A stretch of DNA of 64,000 nucleotides, from the NCBI RefSeq assembly GCF_006861825.1, contig NZ_VDGI01000005.1, positions 107,612 to 171,611 of the forward strand. Reading direction: 5' to 3'. Positions within the stretch are counted from its first letter, which is position 1. Each line of letters starts with the position of its first letter. Positions 16,994 to 25,761 of this stretch are shown piece after piece. Both the position numbers and the translations under genes were made by a program. This DNA is from Psychrobacillus vulpis (GTDB lineage: Bacteria > Bacillota > Bacilli > Bacillales_A > Planococcaceae). The notes below the pieces were generated by a model, which had not been told where the DNA came from, did not search any database, and saw only the letters and a list, made by a program, of their open reading frames with translations.

Positions 16994-17280
16994 TTCAAAA
17001 GGGAACGACCTGCTGTTCTTTCATGCTCAAGGAGCCATTCTTTTCTCCATAAACCACCCGCATAACCAGTTAGTTTTCCGTTAGAACCGATTATTCGATG
17101 ACAAGGAATAACGATGCTTAGTTTATTTTTCCCGTTTGCACTACTTACTGCACGAATCGCTTTTTCATTTCCAATTGCAACAGCAATATCTTTATAAGAA
17201 CCGGTTTCAACATTTTTTAGATAAATCAAAAAAATAAATAGACTAGTGTGGTTGGAAAGTGTTATTCTTTTATCGACCAC
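16987..17280 (-). pseudogene. Methylated-DNA--protein-cysteine methyltransferase (Ogt), N-terminally truncated
   Basis: The frame of 97 codons holds only the C-terminal half of an O6-alkylguanine transferase: [21 protein letters not shown], the active-site [13 protein letters not shown] and the ending [11 protein letters not shown]. The first ~20 residues have no relation to the family, whose members are about 155-180 residues. The break comes where a normal protein has its hinge before the DNA-binding helix. The GTG at 17280 has no good ribosome binding site. The acceptor Cys is intact, but without the N-terminal domain stable function is unlikely. Repeats flank it on both sides. Confidence 0.75.
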
Positions 17281-17344
17281 ACTGGTCTAATTTTGTGTTG
17301 TGAGAAATAAGATAATGACGAGGGAGCTGAAATAGCTTTACTTC

Positions 17345-17432
17345 CTATTAAACGAGCTTGCGCAGGAGTACCTCGCACGAAGCGTTGCGAAGGAGAAGAC
17401 TAGGCCCTCGCCAGCGGAAAGCGAATGCCAGG
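17345..17432. repeat. Dispersed GC-rich repeat, copy 2
   Basis: A GC-rich island (ACGAGCTTGCGCAGGAGTA, then GCGAAGGAG and CAGCGGAAAGCGAATG) in AT-rich surroundings. The first 19 nt recur at 46957-46975 between phnG and phnH. It ends only a few bases before the TetR start codon and appears to have replaced that gene's native upstream region. Confidence 0.6.
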
Positions 17433-17437
17433 TAGGG

Positions 17438-18064
17438 GTGTTTGGTATAACAAAGTCATTTGAAAATCTAGATGTTCATAAACAAAAAAGAATTATAGAT
17501 GCTGCTTTAAAAGAATTTAAGGAGAAAGGCTTTGAGCAAGCTTCAACCAATCAAATAGTGAAGGATGCTGGAATTGGAAAAGGAATGCTCTTTTATTACT
17601 TCAACAATAAACAAGATCTCTATTTGTACTTATTTGAATATTGCCTTGAAATGGTAGAGAAAAAGTTTTTCGGAGCGATAGATAATGGCGAACCAGATTT
17701 GTTTGAACGACTGAAAAAAATTGTCTTGGTCAAATTCGATTTTCTTTCGAAGTATCCTGATGCTATGAACTTTATAGGTACTATTTTATTGAACGATCCA
17801 ATTGATGAAAATCTTACTTCTCGAATAGCAGCATTACATGAAACTGGATATGCGAAAATTTACGGGAATTTAGATTACACATTATTTAAAGAGGAGATTG
17901 ATGTTCCAAAAGCAATTAATGTAATCCGATGGTCCATTGATGGTTATGAAAATGAGCTAAAACAGCGTCTCCGAGGTCAAAATTTAAGTTCTTTAAACTA
18001 TGAGCCTTTCATCCAAGAGTTTTTTTGTTATTTAGACATGATGCGTACATGGTTTTACAAATAA
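17438..18064 (+). CDS. TetR/AcrR-family transcriptional regulator of ABC exporter
   Basis: A repressor-type protein of 208 residues with the helix-turn-helix ASTNQIVKDAGIGKGMLFYYF. The GTG at 17438 is the first possible start and has only GGTAGG directly before it, contributed by a dispersed repeat, so both the start and the promoter are uncertain. It is 15 nt upstream of the ABC ATPase gene on the same strand, forming a TetR-ABC-permease operon of the type that confers resistance to polyketide-like antibiotics. The regulator probably senses the exported compound. Confidence 0.88.
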   Translation: MFGITKSFENLDVHKQKRIIDAALKEFKEKGFEQASTNQIVKDAGIGKGMLFYYFNNKQDLYLYLFEYCLEMVEKKFFGAIDNGEPDLFERLKKIVLVKFDFLSKYPDAMNFIGTILLNDPIDENLTSRIAALHETGYAKIYGNLDYTLFKEEIDVPKAINVIRWSIDGYENELKQRLRGQNLSSLNYEPFIQEFFCYLDMMRTWFYK

Positions 18065-18079
18065 GGGAGGAAGAGAAAC

Positions 18080-18973
18080 ATGACGATTATAAAAACGAAT
18101 AACTTAACGAAAAAGTTTGGAAAGTTTACTGCTTTAAATCAAGTGAATCTCGAGGTAAATGAAGGGGAGGTATATGGTTTCATCGGCCCAAACGGAGCAG
18201 GTAAATCCACAACCATTCGTCTACTGCTTGGGATGATGAAGGCGACCGAAGGAGAAGCTAAAATCTTTGGATTGGATGCTTGGAAGGACGCGGTTGATAT
18301 TCATAAGCGCATTGCCTATGTGCCAGGGGATGTGCACTTATGGCCAAACTTAACAGGAGGAGAAGTAATCGATCTATTTATAAAATTGCGTGGAGATGGA
18401 AATAAAAGCCGACGAGAAGAAATGATTGAACGATTCAAATTAGACCCTTCTAAAAAATGTAGAACGTACTCCAAAGGGAATAGACAAAAGGTTGCGTTGG
18501 TAGCTGCGTTTGCTTCGGATGCTGACCTCTATATATTAGATGAGCCGACATCAGGTCTTGATCCGTTGATGGAAAGAGTGTTTCAAGAATGTGTAATCGC
18601 AGCCAAAAACGATGGGAAAAGTATTCTTTTATCGAGTCATATTTTATCTGAAGTAGAAAAACTCTGTGATAGAGTAGGAATTATTCGTGAAGGTAAAATG
18701 ATCGAAACTGGTACTTTAGGGGATTTACGTCATTTAACTCGAACAAATTTACTTGTCGAAACGAAACTACCGATAATTGGATTAAGTGAATTAAAAGGCG
18801 TTTATTCGATAGAAGTAAAAAACCGAACTTTTTCTTTCCAAGTAGATTCAGAGTACTTGGATAGTATTGTAAGACATGTTAGTCAATTTGGGATTGTGAG
18901 ATTAGAAAGTGCTCCGCCTACATTAGAAGATTTATTTATGCGCCATTATGAGGGAGTAGGAGGGGCATTCTAA
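18080..18973 (+). CDS. ABC transporter ATP-binding protein (drug/polyketide exporter type)
   Basis: This ATPase of 297 residues carries Walker A GPNGAGKST, the signature variant TYSKGNRQKVALVAAF and Walker B ADLYILDEPTSGLDP, with the switch His in LLSSHILSEVE. The ~80-residue tail after the core is typical of ABC-2 exporter ATPases such as CcmA/DrrA. GGGAGG precedes the ATG. Its stop codon overlaps the permease start (TAATG), so the two subunits are coupled. Substrate unknown; the family links it to efflux of hydrophobic antibiotics. Confidence 0.93.
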   Translation: MTIIKTNNLTKKFGKFTALNQVNLEVNEGEVYGFIGPNGAGKSTTIRLLLGMMKATEGEAKIFGLDAWKDAVDIHKRIAYVPGDVHLWPNLTGGEVIDLFIKLRGDGNKSRREEMIERFKLDPSKKCRTYSKGNRQKVALVAAFASDADLYILDEPTSGLDPLMERVFQECVIAAKNDGKSILLSSHILSEVEKLCDRVGIIREGKMIETGTLGDLRHLTRTNLLVETKLPIIGLSELKGVYSIEVKNRTFSFQVDSEYLDSIVRHVSQFGIVRLESAPPTLEDLFMRHYEGVGGAF

Positions 18974-20577
18974 TGTCAAAGAAATTATATCGACATACAG
19001 GGGTTCTTGTACGCTTTCTATTAAGTCAAAATCGTTTAAGGATTCCTATTTGGATAATCGCTTTAGTATTAATTACATTCAGCACTGCCTCCTCATTTTC
19101 GGAATTATACCAAACTCCGGAGGAAAGACAGGCAATAGCACAAACTATGCTGAATCCAGCCATGACTGCGATGGTTGGTTATAGTAATGGTTTAGATAAC
19201 TATACAAATGGGGCAATGATGGCTCATCAAATGTTGCTTTTCACTGCTATAGCCGTTGCCATCATGAGTATCCTCCTAGTAGCAAGGCATACTCGTACTG
19301 AGGAAGAGGATGGTCAGATTGAAATGATTCGCTCTTTTCCTGTTGGGCGTTTATCGAATTTAAGCGCCACTGTTTTAATGGTTGGAGTAACGAATGTTTT
19401 ATTAGCATTGGTCACTGGTTTTGGATTATATATATTAGGTATAGAGAGTATGGATTTAGAGGGATCCTTAATATACGGAGCTGGTTTAGGTGCAACAGGA
19501 ATTTTTTTTGCAGCTATTACCGCAGTTTTTGCTCAGCTTTCTGAGAATTCCCGAGGGACGATAGGGTTAAGTTTTGCGTTTCTTGTTCTTGCATATTTGA
19601 TACGAGCAGTTGGAGATGTTGGCAATGAAACACTTTCTTGGTTTTCGCCATTAGGAATATTAATAAATGCTGAAGTGTATGTGCATAATTACTGGTCACC
19701 GATTATTTTATTGGTAGGTTTAGCAATCCTATTAATATCGATTGCACTGTACTTGAATGCAATCCGTGATTTAGATGCTGGATTTATCCCATCTAAGCCA
19801 GGAAGAACAAATGCGTCGTCCCTTTTGCAAACACCGATTGGTCTCGCTCTAAGAATTCAGCGGACGGGATTAATAGCTTGGGCTATTGGAATGCTCTTAT
19901 TAGGAGCTTCTTATGGATCTGTTTTAGGAGATCTGGAATCATTTTTTAAAGATGTTGAATTGATGGAGGCGCTTATAAAGCCAGTGGAAGGGTTTACGTT
20001 AACCGAACAATTTATGCCGATGTTAATGACGGTAATGGCTATGTTTTGTACAGTTCCAACCCTATTAGTAGTTTTTAAGTTGAAAGGGGAAGAAAAAAAG
20101 AATCATACGGAACATTTACTTAGTCGTGTAGTGTCACGATCGCGAACAATGGGAAGCTATTTTATCATTTCTATTATAGTTAGCTTTGGGATGCTACTAT
20201 TGGCGGTAGTTGGGCTGTGGTCTGCAAGCGTGGCTGTAATGGAGGATGCTATTTCCTTTAGTACTATGTTTAGCGCAGCAATGGTTTACTTACCAGCGAT
20301 GTGGACGATGATTGGTCTATCTATCCTATTGATAGGTTTATTTCCACAGTTCTCCGGATTTACATGGCTGTATTTTGTTTATTCATTTGTAGTTGTCTAC
20401 TTAGGTGGATTACTTCAATTTCCGGATTGGATGAGTAAACTTTCACCATATGGGCATATTCCACACCTTCCTGTGGAGGAGATGGATTTTATGCCAGTTT
20501 CTATCTTGGCCATCATTGCAATAGTTCTAATAATTGTAGGGTTCGCCACATATAATAGACGGGATATTTTAGGTTGA
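18973..20577 (+). CDS. ABC-2 type exporter permease (polyketide/tetronasin exporter family)
   Basis: A membrane protein of 534 residues with about twelve hydrophobic segments in two halves, split near residue 280 by a cytoplasmic linker with ALRIQRTGLIAW. The order matches single-chain permeases annotated as exporters of polyketide antibiotics (TnrB3 class), where two six-helix units are fused. The start overlaps the ATPase stop by one base. No substrate can be read, but the TetR partner suggests induction by the exported compound. Confidence 0.88.
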   Translation: MSKKLYRHTGVLVRFLLSQNRLRIPIWIIALVLITFSTASSFSELYQTPEERQAIAQTMLNPAMTAMVGYSNGLDNYTNGAMMAHQMLLFTAIAVAIMSILLVARHTRTEEEDGQIEMIRSFPVGRLSNLSATVLMVGVTNVLLALVTGFGLYILGIESMDLEGSLIYGAGLGATGIFFAAITAVFAQLSENSRGTIGLSFAFLVLAYLIRAVGDVGNETLSWFSPLGILINAEVYVHNYWSPIILLVGLAILLISIALYLNAIRDLDAGFIPSKPGRTNASSLLQTPIGLALRIQRTGLIAWAIGMLLLGASYGSVLGDLESFFKDVELMEALIKPVEGFTLTEQFMPMLMTVMAMFCTVPTLLVVFKLKGEEKKNHTEHLLSRVVSRSRTMGSYFIISIIVSFGMLLLAVVGLWSASVAVMEDAISFSTMFSAAMVYLPAMWTMIGLSILLIGLFPQFSGFTWLYFVYSFVVVYLGGLLQFPDWMSKLSPYGHIPHLPVEEMDFMPVSILAIIAIVLIIVGFATYNRRDILG

Positions 20578-20610
20578 TAGTCCTTTAGGTTTCTATTAAG
20601 AAAAAAAGCG

Positions 20611-20637
20611 TGAAACCTTTTATTTAAAGTATTCGTA
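20611..20637 (+). promoter_or_regulatory. ECF sigma-type (SigW-like) promoter of spo0M
   Basis: TGAAACCTTTT, a -35 core of the extracytoplasmic-function type, is followed after 17 nt by CGTA (20634-20637) and then TAG. SigW of Bacillus prefers TGAAAC with CGTA at 16-17 nt. It ends about 36 nt before the spo0M start. Known SigW control of spo0M in B. subtilis makes this reading likely. Confidence 0.7.
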
Positions 20638-20673
20638 TAGTTATTAATAAAGTTTATGAAGGAGGATCAACTA

Positions 20674-21444
20674 ATGTCATTTTTCAATAAAGTACTAGCA
20701 AGTTTTGGTATAGGTGGAGCCAAAGTAGACACAAAGTTAGAAAAATCGGAGTATATCGCTGGAGAGGTTATGAGAGGTAAAGTAGAAGTTTATGGTGGTA
20801 ATCTTGAGCAACAAATAGACTCCATCTATTTAACGGTGTATACGACGTATATCCGAGAGTCAGACGATAGAAAATATACAGATATTGCTCCAGTGAAAAA
20901 GTATAAAGTCAATGATCCGTTTACAATTGGAGCTAACGAAACGAAAATCATTCCGTTTTCTATTGATCTTCCAGTGGAAACACCAATCACCATTGGAAAT
21001 ACAAGAGTATGGGTTAGTACTGGACTAGATATTAAAAATGCAGCAGATCCGGAAGATAAAGATTATATAGGGGTTCGACCTTCTAAACTTGCAAATCAAA
21101 TATTAGAAGTAGTTGAACAATTAGGATTCAGATTACGGAAAGCGGAATGTGAACAAGCTTCCAAAAGAATTCGTAATCAGTATCCGTTTGTTCAGGAGTT
21201 CGAATTTATCCCAACAAGCGGTGTTTATAGAGGGAGACTAGATGAGTTGGAAATCGTATTCCTATCTCAATCCGAACAATCCGCAGAATTACTTATACAA
21301 GTAGACCGAAAAGCAAGAGGCTTTGGAGGCTTCCTAGCAGAAGCACTTGAAATGGATGAGAGCCACATCAGACTTTCCATCACTACTCAAGATCTACCAT
21401 ATTTACAGGAAAAGTTTAACCAAGTCATCTCAAAACATCTTTGA
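20674..21444 (+). CDS. spo0M: Sporulation-control protein Spo0M (arrestin-like)
   Basis: A protein of 256 residues beginning MSFFNKVLASFGIGGAKVDT and continuing with two beta-rich arrestin-like domains (GEVMRGKVEVYGG, TIGANETKIIPFSIDLPVE), matching Spo0M of Bacillus in length and pattern. Spo0M influences entry into sporulation and cell morphology. ATG 20674 is chosen because GAAGGAGG is 8 nt upstream; an in-frame ATG at 20656 lies before that site. An ECF-type promoter precedes it and a strong terminator follows, so it is monocistronic. It supports an endospore-forming host. Confidence 0.9.
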   Translation: MSFFNKVLASFGIGGAKVDTKLEKSEYIAGEVMRGKVEVYGGNLEQQIDSIYLTVYTTYIRESDDRKYTDIAPVKKYKVNDPFTIGANETKIIPFSIDLPVETPITIGNTRVWVSTGLDIKNAADPEDKDYIGVRPSKLANQILEVVEQLGFRLRKAECEQASKRIRNQYPFVQEFEFIPTSGVYRGRLDELEIVFLSQSEQSAELLIQVDRKARGFGGFLAEALEMDESHIRLSITTQDLPYLQEKFNQVISKHL

Positions 21445-21465
21445 TTAAATTATATATATAAATAA

Positions 21466-21512
21466 AAGCTAAGTTATGAAGCTGCGTATCAGCTTCTTAC
21501 TTAGCTTTTTTT
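21466..21512 (+). terminator. Rho-independent terminator of spo0M
   Basis: AAGCTAAGT (21466-21474) pairs with ACTTAGCTT (21499-21507), with a second inner pairing GAAGCTG/CAGCTTC, followed by a T run. Confidence 0.85.
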
Positions 21513-21633
21513 GATTGGTGATTAGTCTAATCAAACCATGCCGATATAATCTACTATAGTAACTTCTAAAATGCTAGTATTACTATTTGGGCATTGGAAA
21601 TAATACCAAAAATATCTATCTAGGAGAGATAAT

Positions 21634-22695
21634 GTGATTAAAAAAAGTATGACCATCTTATCGCTTCTCTTTTTACTTGTTGCTTGTAGTCAGAAAGAGA
21701 CAAAAGAGCCGGTTGTTGAAGAGAAGGAAAAAGATAATGTGGAAGAAGCAGTAACTTTGCCGCAAACTGATGAAGAATGGCTTGCTTTGTCTTTAGAAAG
21801 TAAATGGAACGAGAAGCAAGATCTATCAAATGTTGAATTCGGAGAGCCTGTTGCTGTTAATTTCGATGGTGATTTCATACCAGAAGTAGTAATGGCATAT
21901 TCGACACTAGATGAACAATACGGTTACCTTATAGGTAAATTCGATGAAGTATCTAAGATATGGGAATTATGGGAAAATATCGTATTAGAAAATATTCAGA
22001 GTATCGAAGCATTGGATAAGATAGCTTTAGAGGATAAATCCGAATTACTAATAACAAAAGAAACTTCTAAAGAATCCAACACAAGCTTAGGAATGTATCG
22101 TTTTTCAAAGGTAGATAACAAAATTATAGAAGCTGCAAGCATAGATGTGGACGCTGATAAAGAAGTCGTTATTGATCCAGCCCAAAGTTTAGTAAGTTAT
22201 TATAACGAAGGTTCTATAATAGAACTAAAACTTGAAAATAACAAATGGCTATCGGGAACTGATCATAAGATTTATTTAAAAACCTCAACCAATCTATTTA
22301 AAGAAGAGTATTGGGATGTTATCGGCGAAGCTCCAATAAGAGAGTTGCCAATAACACTTGGGACAAGCTACGAAGAAACTAAACAAGCAATAGGCACACC
22401 AAAAGAAGAATTCTCTTTAGAAGGTGGACTTTGCGCTGACTATAAAAATTTCTTCTTCTGTAAAGCATATTTTGGAGAAGATGGCATTCTCCAATACACT
22501 TCCAAAATTCCAAACAAAGTCACTATTGAGGATTTCAAAGAAGTATTGGGAGAACCAGAGAAAGAAGGTCTCACCGATCACCCATACATAGTTTACAGTT
22601 TCCGTTATGATTTAGGTGATTATATCATTATATTGGAGTCAAATTCCGAAGATCCAAAGGGAAATATCGATAAAATATTGGTCGTAAAAAAATAG
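21634..22695 (+). CDS. Lipoprotein with C-terminal DUF4309-like domain
   Basis: A 353-residue exported lipoprotein: lysine-rich start, hydrophobic core and lipobox LLVAC with the acylated Cys near residue 18, then an acidic linker rich in Glu and Lys. The C-terminal ~130 residues (LPITLGTSYEETKQAIGTP, GLCADYKNFFFCKAYFG, IDKILVV) resemble DUF4309, a module of unknown function in Bacillus surface lipoproteins; two Cys could form a disulfide. GTG start with TAGGAGA 7 nt upstream. Monocistronic, with its own terminator. Confidence 0.75.
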   Translation: MIKKSMTILSLLFLLVACSQKETKEPVVEEKEKDNVEEAVTLPQTDEEWLALSLESKWNEKQDLSNVEFGEPVAVNFDGDFIPEVVMAYSTLDEQYGYLIGKFDEVSKIWELWENIVLENIQSIEALDKIALEDKSELLITKETSKESNTSLGMYRFSKVDNKIIEAASIDVDADKEVVIDPAQSLVSYYNEGSIIELKLENNKWLSGTDHKIYLKTSTNLFKEEYWDVIGEAPIRELPITLGTSYEETKQAIGTPKEEFSLEGGLCADYKNFFFCKAYFGEDGILQYTSKIPNKVTIEDFKEVLGEPEKEGLTDHPYIVYSFRYDLGDYIIILESNSEDPKGNIDKILVVKK

Positions 22696-22705
22696 AACAC
22701 TAAAC

Positions 22706-22737
22706 CCTAGAATTCATAAGATTCTAGGTTTTTTTTA
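22706..22737 (+). terminator. Rho-independent terminator
   Basis: CCTAGAAT and ATTCTAGG form a perfect 8-bp stem with a 7-nt loop and an eight-T tail, directly after the lipoprotein gene. Confidence 0.85.
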
Positions 22738-22864
22738 TTCAGTGAATATAAAAAATTCCAATTGTTAACAAGCTACACCTTTTAAAAGGAAAAATTGGAA
22801 GTTATGTAGAATTTATGTGTATATTATTTTTTATTCATAAATTAGTTCGGAGGGGGTACTTTTC

Positions 22865-23566
22865 TTGGGGGATTGGAATGTTATTGAATCGATAGCTACC
22901 TATTTAGCATGGATTGTTATTGGAATTATTGCCTTTCATATGTATCGAAAACATGCAGTAAAGCCAAAGATATGGAAAGTCATTATAGTCATTTTAATAG
23001 GTCTTTTTTCTTTTTCATTTAAATGGAATGTGTTTAATACAATGGTACAGATTTCGGTTTTACCGCTAGGGGTATGGTTTTTGTATTTCTTTTTAAATAA
23101 AAAGAAAGATCGTTGGAAGAAGTATAGACCTTTTGCTTGGTTAGGTTTTTTTGCTAATTTTATTATTTTATTGTCAACTTTTATAGCTATACCAGTCAAT
23201 CATTTGATATACCCGGAAAATGAACTATCAACTCTTATTTCAAGTGTAGAAAACGCTTCGCTTATTAATATTCATCCATCTGCAAAGGAAAGCTTTCTCA
23301 TAGATGAAAACCTACTAAAGGAAATACATAGCTTAAAGCAAAAAGAGTTCTTTAGTGACGAATGGTATAACGAGACGTATAGTACGGAGTCGAACAAAAG
23401 AAAAGAACGGTTTCCTTATATGCTGATGAACGCCTCACCTAAATGGGGAAGTGGACTCAGCACCACTGTATATTTAGAGAGTGATGGAAAGGGAGTCTTA
23501 GTATTAACTCCAAATAAGCAATTATATTTTCACTCTGAACATTCTCTTTTAGAGGAGGGAAAATAA
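22865..23566 (+). CDS. Membrane protein of unknown function
   Basis: I do not recognise this 233-residue protein. The first ~120 residues contain about four hydrophobic segments (for example TYLAWIVIGIIAFHMY and FANFIILLSTFIAIPV). The remaining ~110 residues are soluble and presumably outside the cell, given positive-inside loops such as NKKKDRWKKYRPF. TTG start at 22865, 8 nt after GGAGGGGG. The next gene begins two bases after its stop, so the two are one operon and may act together. Confidence 0.7.
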   Translation: MGDWNVIESIATYLAWIVIGIIAFHMYRKHAVKPKIWKVIIVILIGLFSFSFKWNVFNTMVQISVLPLGVWFLYFFLNKKKDRWKKYRPFAWLGFFANFIILLSTFIAIPVNHLIYPENELSTLISSVENASLINIHPSAKESFLIDENLLKEIHSLKQKEFFSDEWYNETYSTESNKRKERFPYMLMNASPKWGSGLSTTVYLESDGKGVLVLTPNKQLYFHSEHSLLEEGK

Positions 23567-23567
23567 A

Positions 23568-24314
23568 ATGACGAAGAAAAAGTTGCTAACTTTTATAGGA
23601 AGTATTGTGTTGGTACTGGCAACCGTCATCATTTATTGGTTTTATTTTTCGAAACCCACGTCATTTCCAAACAATGAGCAGTTAGTAAAGGAGATGAATA
23701 GTCTCTTTCCAGAATGTAGTGCGACCGTTATTCAAGATATTGTCCAATTGGATGAACATCATGTATTTGTTCCTTTTATTTCGGAGGAAAACAATTATGG
23801 ATTAAGCTTTTGGGTATGGAAACACCACAAGTGGAAGATCGAAGCTATCGATACAAATGGTAACCCACGAATATGGAAGATAAATAGTAAGGATCCTTCT
23901 ACTTATCATTTTGTATGGAATTTTCCATCTACTGATTATCTAAACTATATGAAATTGTACTTAATTAAAAAGAGAGGATATCATATCTCAGGGAATATTC
24001 ATCATTATAATCCAGCAGTACAAATGGAAGAAAAAATCGTGCTTCCAGAACAAAACTTTGGCAGCTTACAAGTACCAGATGAATGGGTGGCTGTGATAAA
24101 TTCAATGAACGAATTAAACTCGGCGAAACAACCAGATATATTTTTTATTAATTTTTTTCCGCAACAGGATATGTATTTTGGTTGGAATACCTTTGATATA
24201 TCGGATAATATAACTCATCCGGAACGTCTTTCGAATAGCTCTTCTTTCTGGAATGAAGGTATGGACATTGAATATATGATATTCGTCAATGATTCAGAGC
24301 TTGAATTTCCGTAA
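23568..24314 (+). CDS. Membrane-anchored extracellular protein of unknown function
   Basis: This 248-residue protein has a single N-terminal membrane anchor (LLTFIGSIVLVLATVIIYWFYF) and a Trp-rich extracellular domain (SFWVWKHHKWKIEAI, FGWNTFD). No lipobox follows the anchor, so it is probably an uncleaved anchor rather than a lipoprotein. GGAGGG lies within the end of the preceding gene, indicating coupling. A terminator follows immediately. No family is recognised; operon structure suggests a role with the preceding membrane protein at the cell surface. Confidence 0.65.
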   Translation: MTKKKLLTFIGSIVLVLATVIIYWFYFSKPTSFPNNEQLVKEMNSLFPECSATVIQDIVQLDEHHVFVPFISEENNYGLSFWVWKHHKWKIEAIDTNGNPRIWKINSKDPSTYHFVWNFPSTDYLNYMKLYLIKKRGYHISGNIHHYNPAVQMEEKIVLPEQNFGSLQVPDEWVAVINSMNELNSAKQPDIFFINFFPQQDMYFGWNTFDISDNITHPERLSNSSSFWNEGMDIEYMIFVNDSELEFP

Positions 24315-24319
24315 TGAAA

Positions 24320-24356
24320 CCCCAGAAACTAGTATTCATAGTTTCTAGGGTTTTTT
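24320..24356 (+). terminator. Rho-independent terminator
   Basis: CCCAGAAACTA pairs with TAGTTTCTAGGG (one mismatch) around a 7-nt loop, followed by six T, 6 nt after the previous stop codon. Confidence 0.85.
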
Positions 24357-24436
24357 AAATAAGAAAAACTATTAAATCTTAAGCAAGACAACTTGTCTAA
24401 CCTTACTGAAGAAGTACTCACATATTGTCTAATTAA

Positions 24437-24460
24437 TTGAAAGCGGTTGCAAAATATAAT
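24437..24460 (+). promoter_or_regulatory. cre site (CcpA) adjoining a -10 box
   Basis: TTGAAAGCGGTTGCA (24437-24451) fits the full cre consensus WTGNAANCGNWNNCW at every fixed position. TATAAT follows at 24455-24460, so CcpA bound here would occlude RNA polymerase. It is about 75 nt before the M20 peptidase start and predicts glucose repression of the entire catabolic operon to 35534. Confidence 0.75.
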
Positions 24461-24534
24461 AAAGAAAGAATATTCAAAACAATAAAATAATAACTTCGAA
24501 CTTTATTAATGAAATAGTGAAAAGGGGAGATTAT

Positions 24535-25761
24535 ATGAAAATAAAAGTAGAAAACGAGACGTATTTACGAGATCGGGAAGTTGTTATTAACTTAACGAAA
24601 GAACTTGTACGTATTCCAAGTGTCTATCGCAAAAATGATCCAGATGGAAATGAAACAAAAGTGGCTTTATATGTTGCTCAATATTTAAAGAACCAAGGAA
24701 TTGAAACACATATAGAGGAGGTAGTACCTGGAAGGCCAAATGTCATTGGAATCATTGATTCAGGGAAACCAGGCAAGACATTACTTTTCGAAGGTCATAC
24801 AGATGTTGTGACAGAAGGGAACAAAGATGCTTGGACATACGATCCATTCGGTGCAGAAGTTGTCGATGGGCGTATGTATGGAAGAGGCACGAATGATACA
24901 AAAGGGAATTTGGCATGCATGATTACTGCTGTTAATTCTCTCCTATTAGATAAAGAAGAATTCACCGGGAAAATTATTCTTTGCATTCCTTGTGATGAAG
25001 AAGGTCTAATGCTTGGGATTAAGCACTTCATTAAACAAGGTTGGGCTGACGGGGTAGACGGAGCAATTATTTGTGAGCCACAAGAAAATAACGTTTCTAT
25101 TGCACAACGAGGAGCAATGCGTATCCAAGTGGATGTATACGGGAAGATGGCTCATGGTGCCATATCTTGGAGTGGTATCAATCCGAACTGGCGTATGGCA
25201 AGGTTTATTGTTGAACTTGAAAAATTAGAGAAGGAAGAGCAAGCGAGGCTAGGGGAAGACCCTTATTTAAAATGGCCTTCCATTACGCCTACTATTTTAC
25301 AAGCTCCAGTAAAAGGAGATGCTCAAATCAATGTCATTCCAGATCATTGCATGATGACACTTGATATACGAACAGTTCCTGATCAAAATCACGAGGAACT
25401 ATTAAATAAAATCTATAATATTATTAATAGACTGAAAGAAGATGACCCGGATTTTAAAGTAGACTTAACAATTTTAGACAACCGTCCTTCAACGTATACA
25501 CATAAAAATGATCCAGTCGTCCAAGCAATTTATGATGCTGTTCAATCTGTTACAGGTGATGAGCCGATTTATAACGGCGTACCGGGAGCAACTGATGGTA
25601 CATTCCTTCATATGCATGGTATTCCAATTGTTACAATTGGTGCTGGAGATCGAGAAATTCCTCATCAAATTAACGAATATGTCGACATTGAAGAGCTAGC
25701 TGTGACAACTGCTATTTTCCGGGAAGCAGCTTTACGTTTCTTAAATAGTGAGGAAAAGTAG
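24535..25761 (+). CDS. M20-family metallopeptidase/deacylase (ArgE/DapE type)
   Basis: This 408-residue enzyme has the two-metal centre of family M20: His in LFEGHTDVV, Asp in GRGTNDTKGNLA, the Glu-Glu pair in CDEEGLMLG and a late His in GDREIPHQINEY. The central dimerisation domain starts near GAMRIQVDVYGKMAHGAI. M20 enzymes hydrolyse N-acyl amino acids or small peptides. ATG 24535 follows AAAAGGGGAG; the upstream GTG-like extension to 24517 runs through that site. It is the first gene of a ten-gene operon with an oligopeptide importer, so its likely substrate is an imported amide or peptide. Confidence 0.9.
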   Translation: MKIKVENETYLRDREVVINLTKELVRIPSVYRKNDPDGNETKVALYVAQYLKNQGIETHIEEVVPGRPNVIGIIDSGKPGKTLLFEGHTDVVTEGNKDAWTYDPFGAEVVDGRMYGRGTNDTKGNLACMITAVNSLLLDKEEFTGKIILCIPCDEEGLMLGIKHFIKQGWADGVDGAIICEPQENNVSIAQRGAMRIQVDVYGKMAHGAISWSGINPNWRMARFIVELEKLEKEEQARLGEDPYLKWPSITPTILQAPVKGDAQINVIPDHCMMTLDIRTVPDQNHEELLNKIYNIINRLKEDDPDFKVDLTILDNRPSTYTHKNDPVVQAIYDAVQSVTGDEPIYNGVPGATDGTFLHMHGIPIVTIGAGDREIPHQINEYVDIEELAVTTAIFREAALRFLNSEEK

